Shown one piece after another: positions 22,325-35,539 of a stretch of DNA of 64,000 nucleotides. The stretch's first letter is position 1, and every line of letters begins with the position of its first letter. Under the pieces are notes generated by a model. The model ran no database searches. It saw nothing but the letters and a program-made list of their open reading frames with translations, and was not told the DNA's origin. The stretch spans positions 62,001-126,000 of the forward strand of contig BGZK01001376.1 in the NCBI GenBank assembly GCA_005406025.1, written 5' to 3'. This DNA is from Eumeta japonica (Eukaryota; Arthropoda; Insecta; Lepidoptera; Psychidae). The translations under genes and the position numbers were made by a program.

Positions 22325-22910
22325 ACACTGTTTTAAACAGAAGCGCGCTTTTACAGCTCAGCGATGGTATCAGATTAGCCGGAGTACGATTTTGACAGAT
22401 CTCCATACAAGACGTACCGCGCGAAGTGCGCCACGTGTACTACTGAGAAAATTTTCGCAAAACCATTCAACGGTCGCTAGAACTGCCAGCGACAGTACGG
22501 ACTTTTGAAATGGGGAGCGCACAGCGCCACTTCGGCGCTGCGTTGATTTACCGCAGTAGACCAGCTGCCGGTGATGCAAAAAATGGGTTTGCCGCCATTC
22601 GCGGATGATTCGGCGTCTACTAAATCCTAACCGTAAGTAGTCGGCGGCCGCCGGGTGGTCGACGTGTAGTTTTCGATTTGATAACTAGCGAGTTATATAT
22701 GCTTTTGGTCGGTGGCAGGTCCGTGGTTAAAAGGACATCGCTTTCCGAGAACAAGCTGACGACGCTGATGACGACGAATTGTTAGTTAAATTTCTAAGTT
22801 AAGTCGAACCAAACCACTGACTTGGTGTTTCGTAGACCAGGTTGACTTTGCAGTTCGCTCCTCCGCGATCAACTTACAACACTATACGTTTTGATTTAAT
22901 AAAGCGATAC
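22325..22910. other. CpG-rich block, candidate promoter or 5' untranslated exon
   Basis: About 580 bp with many CpG, e.g. AGTCGGCGGCCGCCGGGTGG at 22637, between AT-rich flanks. GTAAGT occurs at 22633 on the plus strand. The open frame on the minus strand at 22370-22579 shows no family signature. In insects such blocks often mark promoters, but no transcript can be inferred from sequence alone. Confidence 0.3.
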
Positions 22911-23348
22911 ATCGACTGCGACGGTCTAGTACTTAACTCCAATCTTCCATTATTATTCAAGTGCCTTTACTATGTTTTTCACTATTAATATAATAACTAA
23001 ACATTGAAGTAAGTACTATATACGATGAAACTTTAGTATTTCACCTGAACATTGAATCTACCAATTCTCATTTCCTATACATATGTATACATATATTTCC
23101 TTTGACAAGTTCGCATTACATAGTTTGTGATCAAATACAGGTGGGAGTATTGCCTGAACTTCGCTGTAATAGTATTGAAACTGTTCGCGTAACTCGCATA
23201 CAGCCTCATTACTATTTGCGGCGTGTAAACTTCACATCTACCTATTGACTTATAGTCAATTTCGGCAACCGGTAGGCTACCAGTTGCCAGTAATTGTAGA
23301 TTGCTGTTCAAAGGCCAGCAGACCGAGAAATAGTTGCGCTTAGCCAAC

Positions 23349-23877
23349 TGAAGGGCTTTAAAGTCCTATACTCTGAATTTTTAAGGGAATTTATATCTTC
23401 ATGCTGTTTGCTTAAGGAATGACAAGAAATTCTTCGACTGTTAATAAAGAACACTTATCTTGCTATAGTAGGCGATACATAAATAGAAAGCGATCAAGTG
23501 TGAGTTAAAACTTGCGAGAACGGTTCTTCTAAGAATTTAAGATTTTGTCGTTAATGATTTAGTTGATTTAAGATTTCGAGATATTTGAGAATCAAAGATT
23601 TAGTTATCATTTACATAAGACGCTTGCGCTGACTAGCGAGTGACGATGGTAGAATGATTTAGAATCTATAATTTTAGCACCTTCTTTAAGAACGAAGAGT
23701 ACTTACTAATTGTGTGCATATTAAAACATTCGATTTGTCGTTCGGAGCGCAAATCAGGTCGTCAATTCTAGACTTTGTAGTGACTGTAGATCGTTGTAAC
23801 AGTAGTCACAATAGTCATTAGCAGCCTTCGCTCTTCGGTTGCTCAGCACAGAGGGCTGAATTTTCAAAGCCCTTCAA
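23349..23877 (+). mobile_element. Possible MITE with TGAAGGGCTTT ends
   Basis: The left end reads CTGAAGGGCTTTAAAG and the right end, reverse complemented, ATTGAAGGGCTTTGAAAATT. The inverted ends share 11 consecutive bases (TGAAGGGCTTT) plus a following A-rich part. The 500-bp interior is non-coding. No clear target duplication. Confidence 0.4.
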
Positions 23878-24531
23878 TGTAAAATAAAAAGATTTTAGGA
23901 CGCGCTGCCTCAGCAGTAAAATAATAAAAAGTCAACAGAACAACAACATCCATACAATGAATTTTTCATAATATCGAAATGCAGCAAAGTCGGTGTTATG
24001 GATAAAAAATTCTACACATTCTATAGTATTTCTTTAAGTTATAGAACTTAGAATAAAATTGTTAACGGCTTTTGTTCCGGTAGGTAGCCTTCTCACGCGG
24101 CGCACAAAATTAAAATAAAATAATTCGGTACGTAATTCTTGCATTTAATAAGAGGAAAATATTATTTCTATTCCAGTACGTAAATCAATCGCAAATCTCT
24201 ACGTCTAAGGACGTCGGGATTTCGTCTCCTATCTCCACGTCACTTATTCTTACAATCTTATTTCAGACAGATGTTTCGACCTTTTGTGCTCCGCGCTGTA
24301 TGCGTGAGAAACGCTTAACAAATCTGTCAACAAAACGGTGACGATCACCTGTAAGAAGGCTTAATACCCTATGTATCAGCCTTCAGTGGGACCCTCATAT
24401 CGATAAGCTGGCAAGAAGGCACAACTCAGGACTAAAGCTTCTATTCTTATTGACTAGATTTGCTGAAACCAATATATAACATATAATCAATACATAATAT
24501 TAAAGTTACATATATAATAATAATATAATAC

Positions 24532-24533
<2 letters not shown>

Positions 24534-24580
<47 letters not shown>
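24534..24580. repeat. (AT)n microsatellite
   Basis: About 23 TA units. The minus frame that reads poly(Ile-Tyr) across it is an artefact. Confidence 0.95.
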
Positions 24581-24583
<3 letters not shown>

Positions 24584-25089
24584 AGAATCTGAAATAAAAA
24601 ATCTCGAAAATCAATTACTTTCAACGACTTATTATAAAACTTTTGGAGTATATTATTAATAAGGTATATTATCATGTTTGCCCATTGAAATCTGTTGCTT
24701 TTTATTTAATAATTAAATAAATAAACTAAGAAATTATATGTATACTTAATTATAATGTTGTGCTTATTTCATTAATTTTGTACAAAAAAGTTTTATAAAT
24801 ATATTTCTGTCATAATAGTATTAAACGTTAATAGTCAAAAAAAAAAAGAATATAAGAATGTTTTATTTACTTTTCTTAAATTATTAACTTTAAGTATAAA
24901 GCATAAAGTTTTCTTACAGTATAAAGTTGAGTATAAAGTATAAAGTTTTCTTACAGACTAAATTTTTTTTTCATTTTCATTACCTTCATCTACCTTACTT
25001 ATTTTTATAATGGGAGATATTACCACAGGTTCATTCTACAGTTTTTAGAGACACATCAATCACTGATTTTCAATAGAAATATAATTAAT

Positions 25090-26330
25090 TAATCACATTT
25101 GCACTTGTACATGTCACTTTTTCAAATACTCAAATATTGTATCAGATGCAGATATTTGAGAAGGCAAGCGAACGCCGGTATTTCTAGCTATATACATGTA
25201 TAAGTATATATCCTTAAAAACAAAATTAAATTGCAATGTAATCAAATCTTCAATTTTTAGGATCTTCATTGTCATTTTTAAATACTTCAACGATTTTACG
25301 TCAATCTTTTCGTTTTGCGAAACCTTTAGCAAGCTATTTTTCACCTTCATAGTAAAAAGTGGACATTGTGGGTGTACCACAACCAACGGAAGCGTTGGTT
25401 AGAACACAAAAATATGTTCTTTGCATTACGGTGATGGTTTCTCCAAGCATAGAGTAAAATTCTGTGCAACTTTTTCTCGTGGTAGCTTTTTCAAGTGAAT
25501 TTCACAGACGCTTCGAGTAAGTTCGGCTCATAGAACCGATAGCTCAATAGCTTCTGAAACTGCTATAATATTTGCCGACTGCAAATTAAAAGCTGTTTCG
25601 GTAATCAATTTCTCCGCGTCACTTTCCGTCTGACATGTGAAAATATTGTTATCAGATAATCTGTTTCTTAACATTTTTATATGTCGACTTTTATTTTTAT
25701 AGTATTTTATTCCCATTTGCAGGAATTCACACATTATTGATTTTTTCGTTTTTACTTTCGTTGACCATCTCCGAAAAAAGTAATATACATACTTCAAAAT
25801 TCATGTACGTTTTAAGCTCTTTATCGAATTTTTTTCAAACTACAAATGCGCTAGAATGTCAGCGTATCGATTACGACAAAATCATCATGAATTATAATAC
25901 TGTTTTTTTTTGCTATTATAGAATTTATTTTTATGTGATAGTTTAAGTAGAATTTTTTATCTCCGTTGATTTTTCATTTTTATTAGTTTTCATTTTCTTC
26001 GTTTATTTTTCAAACGCGTTATAACAATCAATATTTCCATTATTTTTCTTCAGAATATATTAAAAAGTTTTAATTTTTTGTACTTTTTTCATTTTTATTA
26101 CTACAATTAAAAAAAGAAGCAAAAACCAAAAGCTACAAAAATATCAGGAAACATTCTAGTATTGTATCTACAAAACGAAATAGAAAAGGTTTTACATTAA
26201 CTAATTCAAAGGATTTTAATTCCGAGAACAAACTCGCCGGGTCCTCTACCAGTAGGTTAACGAGACGGTCAGTTCTTATCATAAGGACTAGATTAGTTGG
26301 TTTTAGGTGTTTTCGTGCCATGCTCTGGAG
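25090..26330 (-). other. Interval with several adjoining minus-strand open frames, unassigned
   Basis: Three minus frames (26321-26133, 25797-25528, 25386-25114) lie in series in AT-rich DNA. They read like diluted protein sequence (for example CQTESDAEKLITETAFNLQS and VKNSLLKVSQNEKIDVKSLK), but I recognise no family. They might be a decayed transposon gene or chance. No donor/acceptor pairs linking them in phase were found by eye. Confidence 0.2.
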
Positions 26331-26339
26331 ATGTGCACC

Positions 26340-28200
26340 CTTATACGTCTACGTAGTATACTCCTACTACGGATACGTGTTTCGGATATCCATAAAGCTT
26401 CAGCGCTGCGGAAGCGAACACTTCGGGCAATTCATAAGTCGACACTCGAGTATCACTAGAACTAAGTTTTGGCGAATTGGAATATCAACTAGGGCATCGC
26501 GGTTTATGCACGAAGTTGTGATATATTACAAGAGAATTAATACATATGAAATGTTTAAGGTCATGGTCATGAGCATAAACTCAAAACCGTCAATGAAAAT
26601 AATAAACGTAAAAAAATCTCTATTTTTAATAAGATGATATGTTATTACAAAAGAGCTAAAAAATTAAAAAAAAACATACTTCGATTATAAGCAACCCATT
26701 TTCTTCATTTTATCACATGATCGACACTAAAGTCCCTTCTTTTTTTTCTACCGGAACAAAAGCGTGTTACAATTGACAGCAGAAGAGACAAAGGGAGATT
26801 GTTAGATAGAGAAGAAGAGAGAATATCTTAACTATTTCCCTACATTATAAGACTTTATATAACAAATGTATTTTGCCTATACATCTCATATTGCGATTTT
26901 AAACCTTTTGACGGCCAAGTCTGCATTCAGGATATGTGCTTTCAGAGCTATCGTCGTTTTTGTCCAAAAAGGCCAGCGAAGTGAAATGTTAAAATAATTA
27001 TGATCAATTTTTATTTTATTGTCGAATAAGCGACCGTTTAAAAATCGTAACACAGGCGACACCTGAGCCTTATTTTACCAGGTACTTCTAAATGATAGCT
27101 TCCGCATCATCACCATAAATAGCTCTGCTTCATTTCGGTGTCTTCATCATCACCCACATGTTCACTTGTATAGCTGAAAATATGTTTCTATCCTATAAAT
27201 AGAAGGCACACGCCTAATGCAAATTTATTCTGGTATTGGGAAAGTCAAAATTAAGAATTTCCGACATAACTAAATAAAGTTGTAGACAGTTCATAAATAT
27301 TATTTTACTTGACTTTTGCCGGCGAGAGCTATTTTTTGGGCGGTCGCTGTCACATTACGTTACCACTTTCAGTAAAACCATATGACGGATTCATTTAAGT
27401 TTTGATGAAATGTTGTGTAATATCATCAATCGCCAGCAATGCTGATTGATGTGTTTTTTGACAGCGATTATCAATAGAATAGTATTTTGATGTGAAACAT
27501 CTATTGGCGCTCTTCGACGGCTGCCGTGACGGCAAACGGCATGACGCTCTTGAATGTCGCCATTCCCTGTCTCCGCCGTTGCTCTCCAGCTTTTATCACC
27601 AATTTTATTTATTTTATGTTTGTGTCGTGCACACAAACACACAAAATAAGCACGTGTACTATATACGTGGTTATTTCGTTTGTGTCTTGTATTTTTATAT
27701 TCTGAATATTAATTTATTCTAATAAAAATGTAATAACAGAAGTGTGTATTTTTATATATTTTACTCAAAATTTACTTACTAGTTTTATTATTTATAAATT
27801 GTTTCAATCATTGTCACTTTCGATGTTTCGAATTTTATACTTGTATTTATTTCATGACTGTAAAGAATTGATTAGACTTTGAAAGTAAATTACGAGAATA
27901 TTGTAAATATAACTAAGTATTCAATTTAAATGCACAAAAAAGTATTAAAATTAAACATTACAGAGAAAAGACAATCTCTGATTTTAATTAGTAATACTTT
28001 AAATATTCTATTTATAGTTACAGTAACAAAATAGTTTAAATGTTAATTTCAATAGTTGAAATAGAGAAGAAAGTGTTATAGAAAATTCGTTGTTTTTTAT
28101 TAAACTTCTTACTCATATACGTTTTTAATTTTAAATTTCTCGATAAATATCATTAAAATAATAATACTTGTTGAATAATCGATTGATCTATGACGTTTAA
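26340..28200. other. AT-rich interval without recognisable features
   Basis: Short open frames at 26320-26637 and 27391-27722 overlap on opposite strands or lack motifs. Nothing else seen. Confidence 0.45.
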
Positions 28201-28584
28201 AACTTTTGAATGTATCCAACAAGAACTCTGAAAGTACTAAGAAAGTTTGATAGATTTATCTACTATATTTATAAAATACGTGTCTATAATAATTATAAAA
28301 TAAGACGTCATAAGAGGTCGGATTTTCCCGGCGTTGTTCTTCAAAGTAAAGACGAATCGTGTTTATCTAGTGATGGAATTAAATACGTTGGAATTTCAAA
28401 TATTTTTTTATTATTCTGGTATTTATTAAATACCAATAATAGTAATATACAAAAAAAACAATGTTGTAGAAATAGTTTATTTACTTCACTTAATCGAATT
28501 CCGAATCAAATCGAAAACTTATATCAGTGACTCAGTAACCTCAAAGTTATTAGAGAAATGTAATTAAAACAAAAAAGTAAAGTA

Positions 28585-28902
28585 ACAATTGCCACATCAC
28601 TATTGTCGGATGTATCCGACCTTGGCTTTATGAGTATATAACAAAATCAATGATTTACAGTGAAGAAAATGGTTTTTTTTTTCACAATATTATGATGTTT
28701 CTGCGATTTGACATAAGTTTAATCTAAGTACTAATAAAGCCATTTGATTCATTAAAATCAAATACATTTTTAATTTTGTACTTTCATTAAAGCACAAGCG
28801 AAAATAAAAAGACTAAAAACAGAAATTTGTCTGATATATCCTGCACTGATTTTTTTTCACAATTTTGTTTGTCGGATTTATCCGGCCACGGGGGTCAAAG
28901 GG
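28585..28902 (+). mobile_element. Possible piggyBac-type right end
   Basis: GGGGGTCAAAGGG ends at 28902 and is followed by TTAA (28903-28906). Read in reverse this is TTAA then CCCTTTGACCCCCGTGGCCG, the kind of terminus found in piggyBac-like elements, which use TTAA targets. GTCGGATTTATCCGG just inside is echoed by GTCGGATGTATCCGAC at 28606, and poly(T)CACAAT occurs twice (28674, 28852). I could not find the matching left end. The open frame at 28210-28530 has no recognisable transposase motif. Confidence 0.35.
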
Positions 28903-29347
28903 TTAAATTTCGTTATTCCTTGTGTAGGTGTTTCTTTTCTATTCATGTTGTTCTCACTAGTATAGAACAAAAACCATCCATCTCCTCAAAGGTTTGTTTT
29001 AGAGTGATAATTGCTCCAACTGACTGGGTGTGCTCCGATGCTCTGAGGTGCACCCTTAGCGATATGATATATCTACATATCTTCACCCCATACAGCTCTT
29101 GGCACCTGCTTATTTTAGCGTATGGTCATCCAAAAACAAAAATCAACATCCAACTCTAAAAGAAAAGAAACGAAACGAACTTACATTTTTATTACTCTTA
29201 TAACCGCTTTCAAACTTATAATTGCAATGTAAGCTTTTTCCAACGGATTCACTCGCTTCCGTTTAGCGGGTGTCGTCTCAGGGTGCAGTAGCCGTTCGTG
29301 TTTAAGAAAAACCATTACATTGAATGAATATACAATATCTCTTCTAA

Positions 29348-29818
29348 GTGCTGTTCGCCGTTGAGAAGTTCTACAATTCACCTCACGAACTTATCATCAA
29401 ATCAGTTCAGTGGTACAACATTTTTGCATTAAGTGGTCTAATTCTAATTCATTTGCGAGGTTTAATGACAGATATCGGGAAGAAAGAAACTAAGCAAAAG
29501 CTTGAAAAAACATTGATGCATTCAGTCGATGAAGATAAGCGTAATATGAAAATGCTCTTAGTTTCTGGAAACCATCGAGTTGGGACCGTTCAATCTTCGA
29601 GTGAAGAAAAAAAGAAAGGTCGTAAAGAGGCTGTGATTTTGTTATTCAACCTCTGTTTTATGTCAGGCGGCGGATTGACGTTTATAAGTCGGAAGATGAA
29701 CGCTCCCATCGGATTTTCGTTGAAATTTCAAACCTTTCGAGGTGAGATGCTAAATGATTTCTCCTTTTTTGGAGACTTTTCATTGTCCATTTATTTTCCG
29801 GTGATCTGTCAACGGTAA
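29348..29818 (+). CDS. Open reading frame of unknown status (156 codons)
   Basis: This is the second-longest plus-strand frame and starts at a CTG. The first ATG would be near 29464 (MTDIGKKETKQKLEKTLMHS), leaving about 118 codons. The middle is Lys/Glu-rich (SSSEEKKKGRKE) and the end hydrophobic. I recognise no domain, signal peptide or flanking splice sites. In 60-65% AT DNA such a frame can be chance, so it is most likely non-coding. Confidence 0.15.
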   Translation: MLFAVEKFYNSPHELIIKSVQWYNIFALSGLILIHLRGLMTDIGKKETKQKLEKTLMHSVDEDKRNMKMLLVSGNHRVGTVQSSSEEKKKGRKEAVILLFNLCFMSGGGLTFISRKMNAPIGFSLKFQTFRGEMLNDFSFFGDFSLSIYFPVICQR

Positions 29819-30124
29819 ATGATTACTGGCCTGAAATGATCGATTAGAGGAAGTGGGGAAATGAAGAAAATAAAAGGAGATGTATATTTCATGATTTAAG
29901 AAACGTTTTAAAGTGTGCTTTGCATTTTTTTCTACAAAAAATAGGGTTTAAGTAATGTTTAATTTTTACCTGGCGTAAAAATTGTACATTAGTTCTGGCA
30001 CTTTTCCTGAACTCGAACTTTTGATTAGAACAGCAGCTAATATGTTTCGTGTGCTGGAATAAGCAGAAAATATTCGTAATGTTAATATCAAAATTGCATC
30101 AACTCGTTAAATTAGTTTAAAAAC

Positions 30125-30985
30125 AAAACTGACCAAGAGGACGTCAGACAATGCTCAGTGTAGGATTCCGTAGCCGTTACTACAAAGAAACGCAACTTAA
30201 GATTAAATTTTGTATTAGTTTCGTATTGCGAAATTTTAAATAATTAGGTGTATATTAACATTCTTTTTTCGGTTTGAAGGGGTAAATAATATTATTTCGT
30301 ATTAAGTTTATGTTATTATTATTATTACTATTAAGTGACTTTACAGTAATGCGTTACTATTTTAATGTATTTACCGAATTACATAATTACGTATTAAATT
30401 TTAAGCGCATTGATGCTTAATTAAAACTACAGTTACAAAATGCAAAATACGAAATGAAAAAGTATATCAGTAAAAAGGCGTATCTTTATCGCACTTACGT
30501 CCTTTTCTTGAAATGGGCAGGCTTTCGGAATTTAACTCATAAATGGTCAATCCGATAAAGTTGAAAATATGTTTATTAAGTATTTATTAATTATTATTAC
30601 TATTTTTTATACAAGCGGTTTAAAAAAGTAGGGGGAAGCACATTCTATGCTAATTTTGGAGCAACTATTTCCAAAAACATTCACTTAATCAAAAAATCGG
30701 TTAAAAGCCTTAAAATATTTTTGAAAGAACATCAGAATATGTGTCACACGTTAGTATTTACTGAATTTTTTTTTCAAATTCTGTTATATGCATGGAATGA
30801 TGGAAATATTTATTTTTGTTATTTAACTTCCAAAATAAGTAGGAGTTTCTACAAGACATCTATTCTTCAAATTTTAACAATATATATTTTGTAGTTTTTG
30901 AATAAAATACCTGTGACATACAGAGGGACGAACGGACGAACATGACGAAACTATAAGCGTTCCGTTTTGGCTGCGGAATCCTAAA
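30125..30985 (+). repeat. GGTTCCGT-type repeat, most complete copy
   Basis: It starts GACCAAGAGGACGTCAGACA, with TAGGATTCCGTAGCC at 30162. It ends GCGTTCCGTTTTGG, then GGCTGCGGAATCCTA at 30968-30982, the inverse of the start with one mismatch. The roughly 820 bp between these inverted ends are AT-rich and non-coding, with landmark phrases GGAGCAACTATTTCC (30658), ATATGCATGGAATG (30786), TGTAGTTTTTGAATAAAATA (30890) and a GGACGAACGGACGAAC tract. It behaves like a non-autonomous, TIR-bounded element. Confidence 0.75.
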
Positions 30986-30999
30986 ATGTATTCTTATCC

Positions 31000-32250
31000 T
31001 GTAGTAAGTTCGTTCACTGGAACATTTGCTGCCTACTACAGATGGCGTAGTAATCAAACTTCTTACTACCAACTAACCACTAGACGGCACCATTTGGACG
31101 AAAGAAAAAAAAATTCGCGATTCCCGCTACCTAAAAAACAACGAATGTGCATCATTTCAGATATAATTATCTATAACTTGACCCTTCTTTTCATAAAGCC
31201 GTCAGTATCGAATTAGGTTTCCGAAAAGATAAACAAAAACTGACGTGTTGCAAGTAGGTATTTTGGAGCAATAAGCCTTTATTATCGGCAATATCCAAAA
31301 TCACACATAATGACGGTCATACTTAATTAAGATATTTTTACTTAGATTTGCAACCAACTAATAAATGTTACATATTTTTTTTTAATAAATTTTGCATCCT
31401 CAGAAAAATGTAAGGCAAAAATTATTTCATTTACATAAATTATCTTTATTTACAAATATGTATTTTATTTCGTTGTGCCTTGACATTGTATCGATTTTAA
31501 ATAAAAACTGTTATAACAAATCTAGGATTTGTTTCATTATCTATATATCACGTCATCTAGGGCTCCCGCTAGGCAAATAGATAGAAAATCCTACGTGACC
31601 CTTTTACACCTTGTGTAAATCTTTCCAAATGCATCTCCAAAAAAATCTTTTGGCACTCCAGATTCGAAATCGATCTCGTATATATTACTGCTAAAATACA
31701 TACACCTTCTGAAGGCGCAGGTAATTGATTAATTTCCTTTTGAATTCGTTCGAAGCGCCTCGAGCCCCGCGGGCGGTGTCACATTCGTGAAACTTATTTC
31801 GTGAAATTGTAATTTTATTCTCTGCGCGAATATTTAATCGTGATTCTCTACTCGAGAATCACACGATTAATCTTCCATAGAATCTTGTATATCGAGTGCG
31901 ATGCATTAATAAATCATATTATGTGAATCAAGTCTTTTGGTGTTGATGTAGGGCATGAAAAATATAAATCAAGAATGTTAAAAGGAACGAAAATCATCCG
32001 TAGCACGAAATATCTCAAGGTTAATAACACGGCATACAACTCGATCACATCTGTCTTCAATTTCGACGTAGACACAAAATTTGATGAGTCATATCATTAC
32101 GACCGCACTCCAGAATCATAGTCGCACCCTACCTTTTTTTTATGTCAAATCAAGGAGTTCAGACCTTGGCCCTTCTACGCTAATCGGTGCGAGGAGGAAG
32201 CTGTTCGAGTGGGGTCGTGTACTTTGATTTAGTTTAAATCACGGAACTCG
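31000..32250. other. Interval without recognisable features
   Basis: No genes. 31740-31870 has a short GC-rich patch (CGCCTCGAGCCCCGCGGGCG), and GATTCTCTACTCGAGAATC at 31842-31860 forms a short perfect hairpin. Otherwise featureless. Confidence 0.4.
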
Positions 32251-32261
32251 TATATCACTTA

Positions 32262-32345
32262 GTTTGGAGACAGAGCGTGAACCTGGTACTTTGGGATTTG
32301 AAGACTATTCGCCAACCACCGCACTGGCGATGCTGGCGTTACAAT
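32262..32345 (-). repeat. tRNA-derived SINE-like segment
   Basis: On the minus strand: CCAGTGCGGTGGTTGGCGAA, TAGTCTTCAAATCCCAAAG, TACCAGGTTCACGCTC. This resembles a tRNA 5' half with A-box (TGGTTGGCGAA) and a B-box-like GGTTCACGC about 35 bases later. Lepidopteran SINEs and LINE tails often carry such heads. It is too degenerate to be a real tRNA gene. Confidence 0.45.
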
Positions 32346-32349
32346 TATT

Positions 32350-35300
32350 TGCGCAATACATTCTGGGCGTAAGGCGCGACTAATAAGTAACAGTGTCACA
32401 TAGCGTTATGTATTCTATTGTACTACATATAAATATTTTTGGTAATTCGTGAATGTAAACTTGGAAATATTGGCTTGTGTGTTTGTTTCGTTTTGAATGC
32501 TTAACAATTCAAACCCCTCATATTAAATTTAAACAAAAAAAAAAAAAGAATTGTGTCAATTGACATGGAATAACAAATTCTTCTTTATCAGATAAAACTT
32601 TAGGGATTCATATTTCAACGATTTAACAGTTTGATCGATTTTTATAAAATATTTTATCGATATAACCTATATTATGAATTCGCTACGTGATATATTTATG
32701 TCAGTATGCTAGAAAATATTTCAGTGACTCTTTGCTTTAAGTACAATAATAACCACTTTTACGTCGTTTCAATTGGAAACATCTACGCTGGCACTTAGAT
32801 TGCAATCGAGATCGTTATTGAGATCGGATTTGAACTCAATCGGAATCGACATAAACTATTTTGTTATTCGTTAATAATTGTTCTATCTTAAAACATCGTG
32901 TAATCGAAATTTAACACTACCTGATGTGCTTGAACTTGTCCATATCGTTTACTAAAGGGAGTTTTCATACCCTTCCGGAGCTTGTTATATGCTGGAAAAT
33001 GGAAACAATTTTAATTTCGGTTAGTTGAAACAAACAACAAAACGGTAAAAATGCATTTTATTCATTTGTGCAATAATAAAATAGCCTAGTGTCGTAAAAT
33101 TTACATAGATTGTATATGATTGAATTTTTATTCGTTCGAAAATACTTTACCGAATGTAAAGCTTGCCTTAAGATATCTATTGCCCAATTTTCAAGCCATT
33201 TCCGTTGAAATTTAAGCGAAGCTTTTAAGCTCAGAAATTTTATTTCATGAAACCGTGTCTCTGGATTCAATTATATTCTTTTCGCAAAAAGCTTTTTTTA
33301 TAGCAACCTCGAGGGGATAGTACAGAGATTGAAAATTTAAGATTGAGTTAATTGATCGCCCTTTTTCTGAACTTAGCGATTATATTTTCAGTTTTTTTTT
33401 ACAAACTATTGCAGATTATCTTTTTTACTGCAATTGGAAATGAATAAAAATAAAAATAATTGGACATAAAAATACACAATTTCAAAGGTTATTTTATTAA
33501 ATCAACTACGATTGCCACAAATATTAAAATGAAATTGATAGCCATTTATTTACTCACAAAATACACGAGCTTTGTACTGTTACAGTAAAATGAAAATATT
33601 ATTTTATTTTCATTCTAAAATTTTATTCTGATTTTTTTTATTTCAATTTTACAAGTTAATTAATAATTGACTTTAATGTTTAAACTTCGAAGATGACAGA
33701 GAAAGCCATTTTTTCGTACATTTTAAAGTACGTGAACGTAACGTACGTACGTAATAAGTCAAAAACGAATATTACTGAAAGCATTTCATTCATGAATAAT
33801 GCTTTTCGTAACGATTAAACAAACAGTGTTTTATGCACCGTGCGCCGCATAAATAATAGAAATGTAAAGTTTAAAACATCTCATACATAATTCCAAATCA
33901 ATAAAAAATTATATTCATTATACCACAAATGTATGTAGCGAAAATAAGTCCAGTGGCCATATTCAATTTCAAGGTCAAACATAAAAAGATATTTCACAAA
34001 TACTAAAAGAACGACAACTTCGATATCAGGAGACAATCGTGATTGTCTCTTTATAATAAGTAGAAAAATATTTACCAAAGCACTATTATTAAATCTGTTT
34101 TCAACAATAAACGATATTTATTTTTCCTAATATATCGTTTAATTATTTTTGTCTCCTTGGTACATTTTTATGTTGTATAGACAAGTGAATATTCTGTTAG
34201 CAAATAAAAAAGAGGAAATTTTGAAGGGGTTGGTTTCAAATTAAAAAAAATGAATTATTTAGAGGAACGTAAAAAGAATTATGTAATACATTCTATATTT
34301 ACCTCTTAAGAGCACACGATGGAACGAATATCAGTTAAATTTAAATAAAAATGTCGTTAATATCATTTCTTGAGTTTTATTAAAGAAAATCTAGGGAAGC
34401 AGCTGAAAATTAATTAGATTTTATTGTGAATTCCTATGTATTTTTGAAATCAACATTTCATATATCGTCTCGCCGTCATCATCAATAACAACTCATGAAA
34501 AGGAAAATGCCCTATTCGCCACGCTGGGCATGTTTCGTTCGGAATCTTGCCTCTTCAAAGAGAAACTAAGTGGAGAATTATTACAAAAACATCGGTATTC
34601 AGAAACGATATGGGCAACCCCTTGTCATAAATGAAGTAACAATGAATCTAAAAATTATGAGCTAAGCCGACGATCATCGCAAATTTAGAATATTAACATA
34701 TTCTAAATCGTATTATATCATGATCATTGTAGAATTTACATTATAAAATATAATTATTTAGTAAAATATAATTTTGGTTCAATACAGTGCCAGCTACTGG
34801 GTAATGGGAGAAACTTACTGTAAATAGTTTCGTAATGCTTACTGACTCAAACCGTTAGATGTCGCAATCCAAGCTTCAAACGTCATTTGAAGAGTGTGTG
34901 TGTAGTGAAACTAAAACCCGTTGTTTTTTACGAATATAAAGACAGTGGCGATCACTAGATATCACTTTAAATGTTAAATGCAATTATTTATGTCGCCTTT
35001 TATTTACTTTATTGGTAAGATGTGATCTAATTATGTACATAAATGATTCAATTAATTAATTTAATTCTTGCCGGTAAAACGATTATCCGATATATCAGGA
35101 TTGTTCTGTTCTTATTTAAATCACTTATATTATTTCCGAAATTAATTATAGCGAGTAGAGGAACTTAGGGCGTTAGCCATGTATTATCAATTTAAGTAAA
35201 GCATTGAATTAACTGAACCAGTTAAATCATTACTTGGATGTGTATATTCATTACGCATAATTTTTGGAAGATGAACCAATTAGAAAACGCAGTCCCCGTA

Positions 35301-35530
35301 TTTGATCAGCAGCACGTCGACTGAATCGACAAATATGCTCAGCGTAGCTATTAAAACACACACTGAAATTTTTTCACATTCGATGAGATTGCTACTTTCA
35401 GCATGGCTTGTAAAAAAACAATTACTTCATGAATTAACGGAGTTATTTATCTTATTGCTTTACATTACCATTACTAACAGATTTATAAGAACATAGAATT
35501 TTGACGTGACAACGTCTTAAATTAGGTTGC
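32350..35530. other. AT-rich interval without recognisable features
   Basis: Only chance frames (e.g. 33058-33270 and 33881-34078, both minus). ACGTAACGTACGTACGT at 33737 is a minor CpG-containing repeat of ACGT. Confidence 0.45.
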
Positions 35531-35539
35531 GGCTGGGAG

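Noticed and set aside
24487..24675. Poly(Ile-Tyr) frame
   Set aside because: Translation of an (AT)n microsatellite.
32262..32345. Functional tRNA gene on the minus strand
   Set aside because: Box matches are partial and stems are not complementary.
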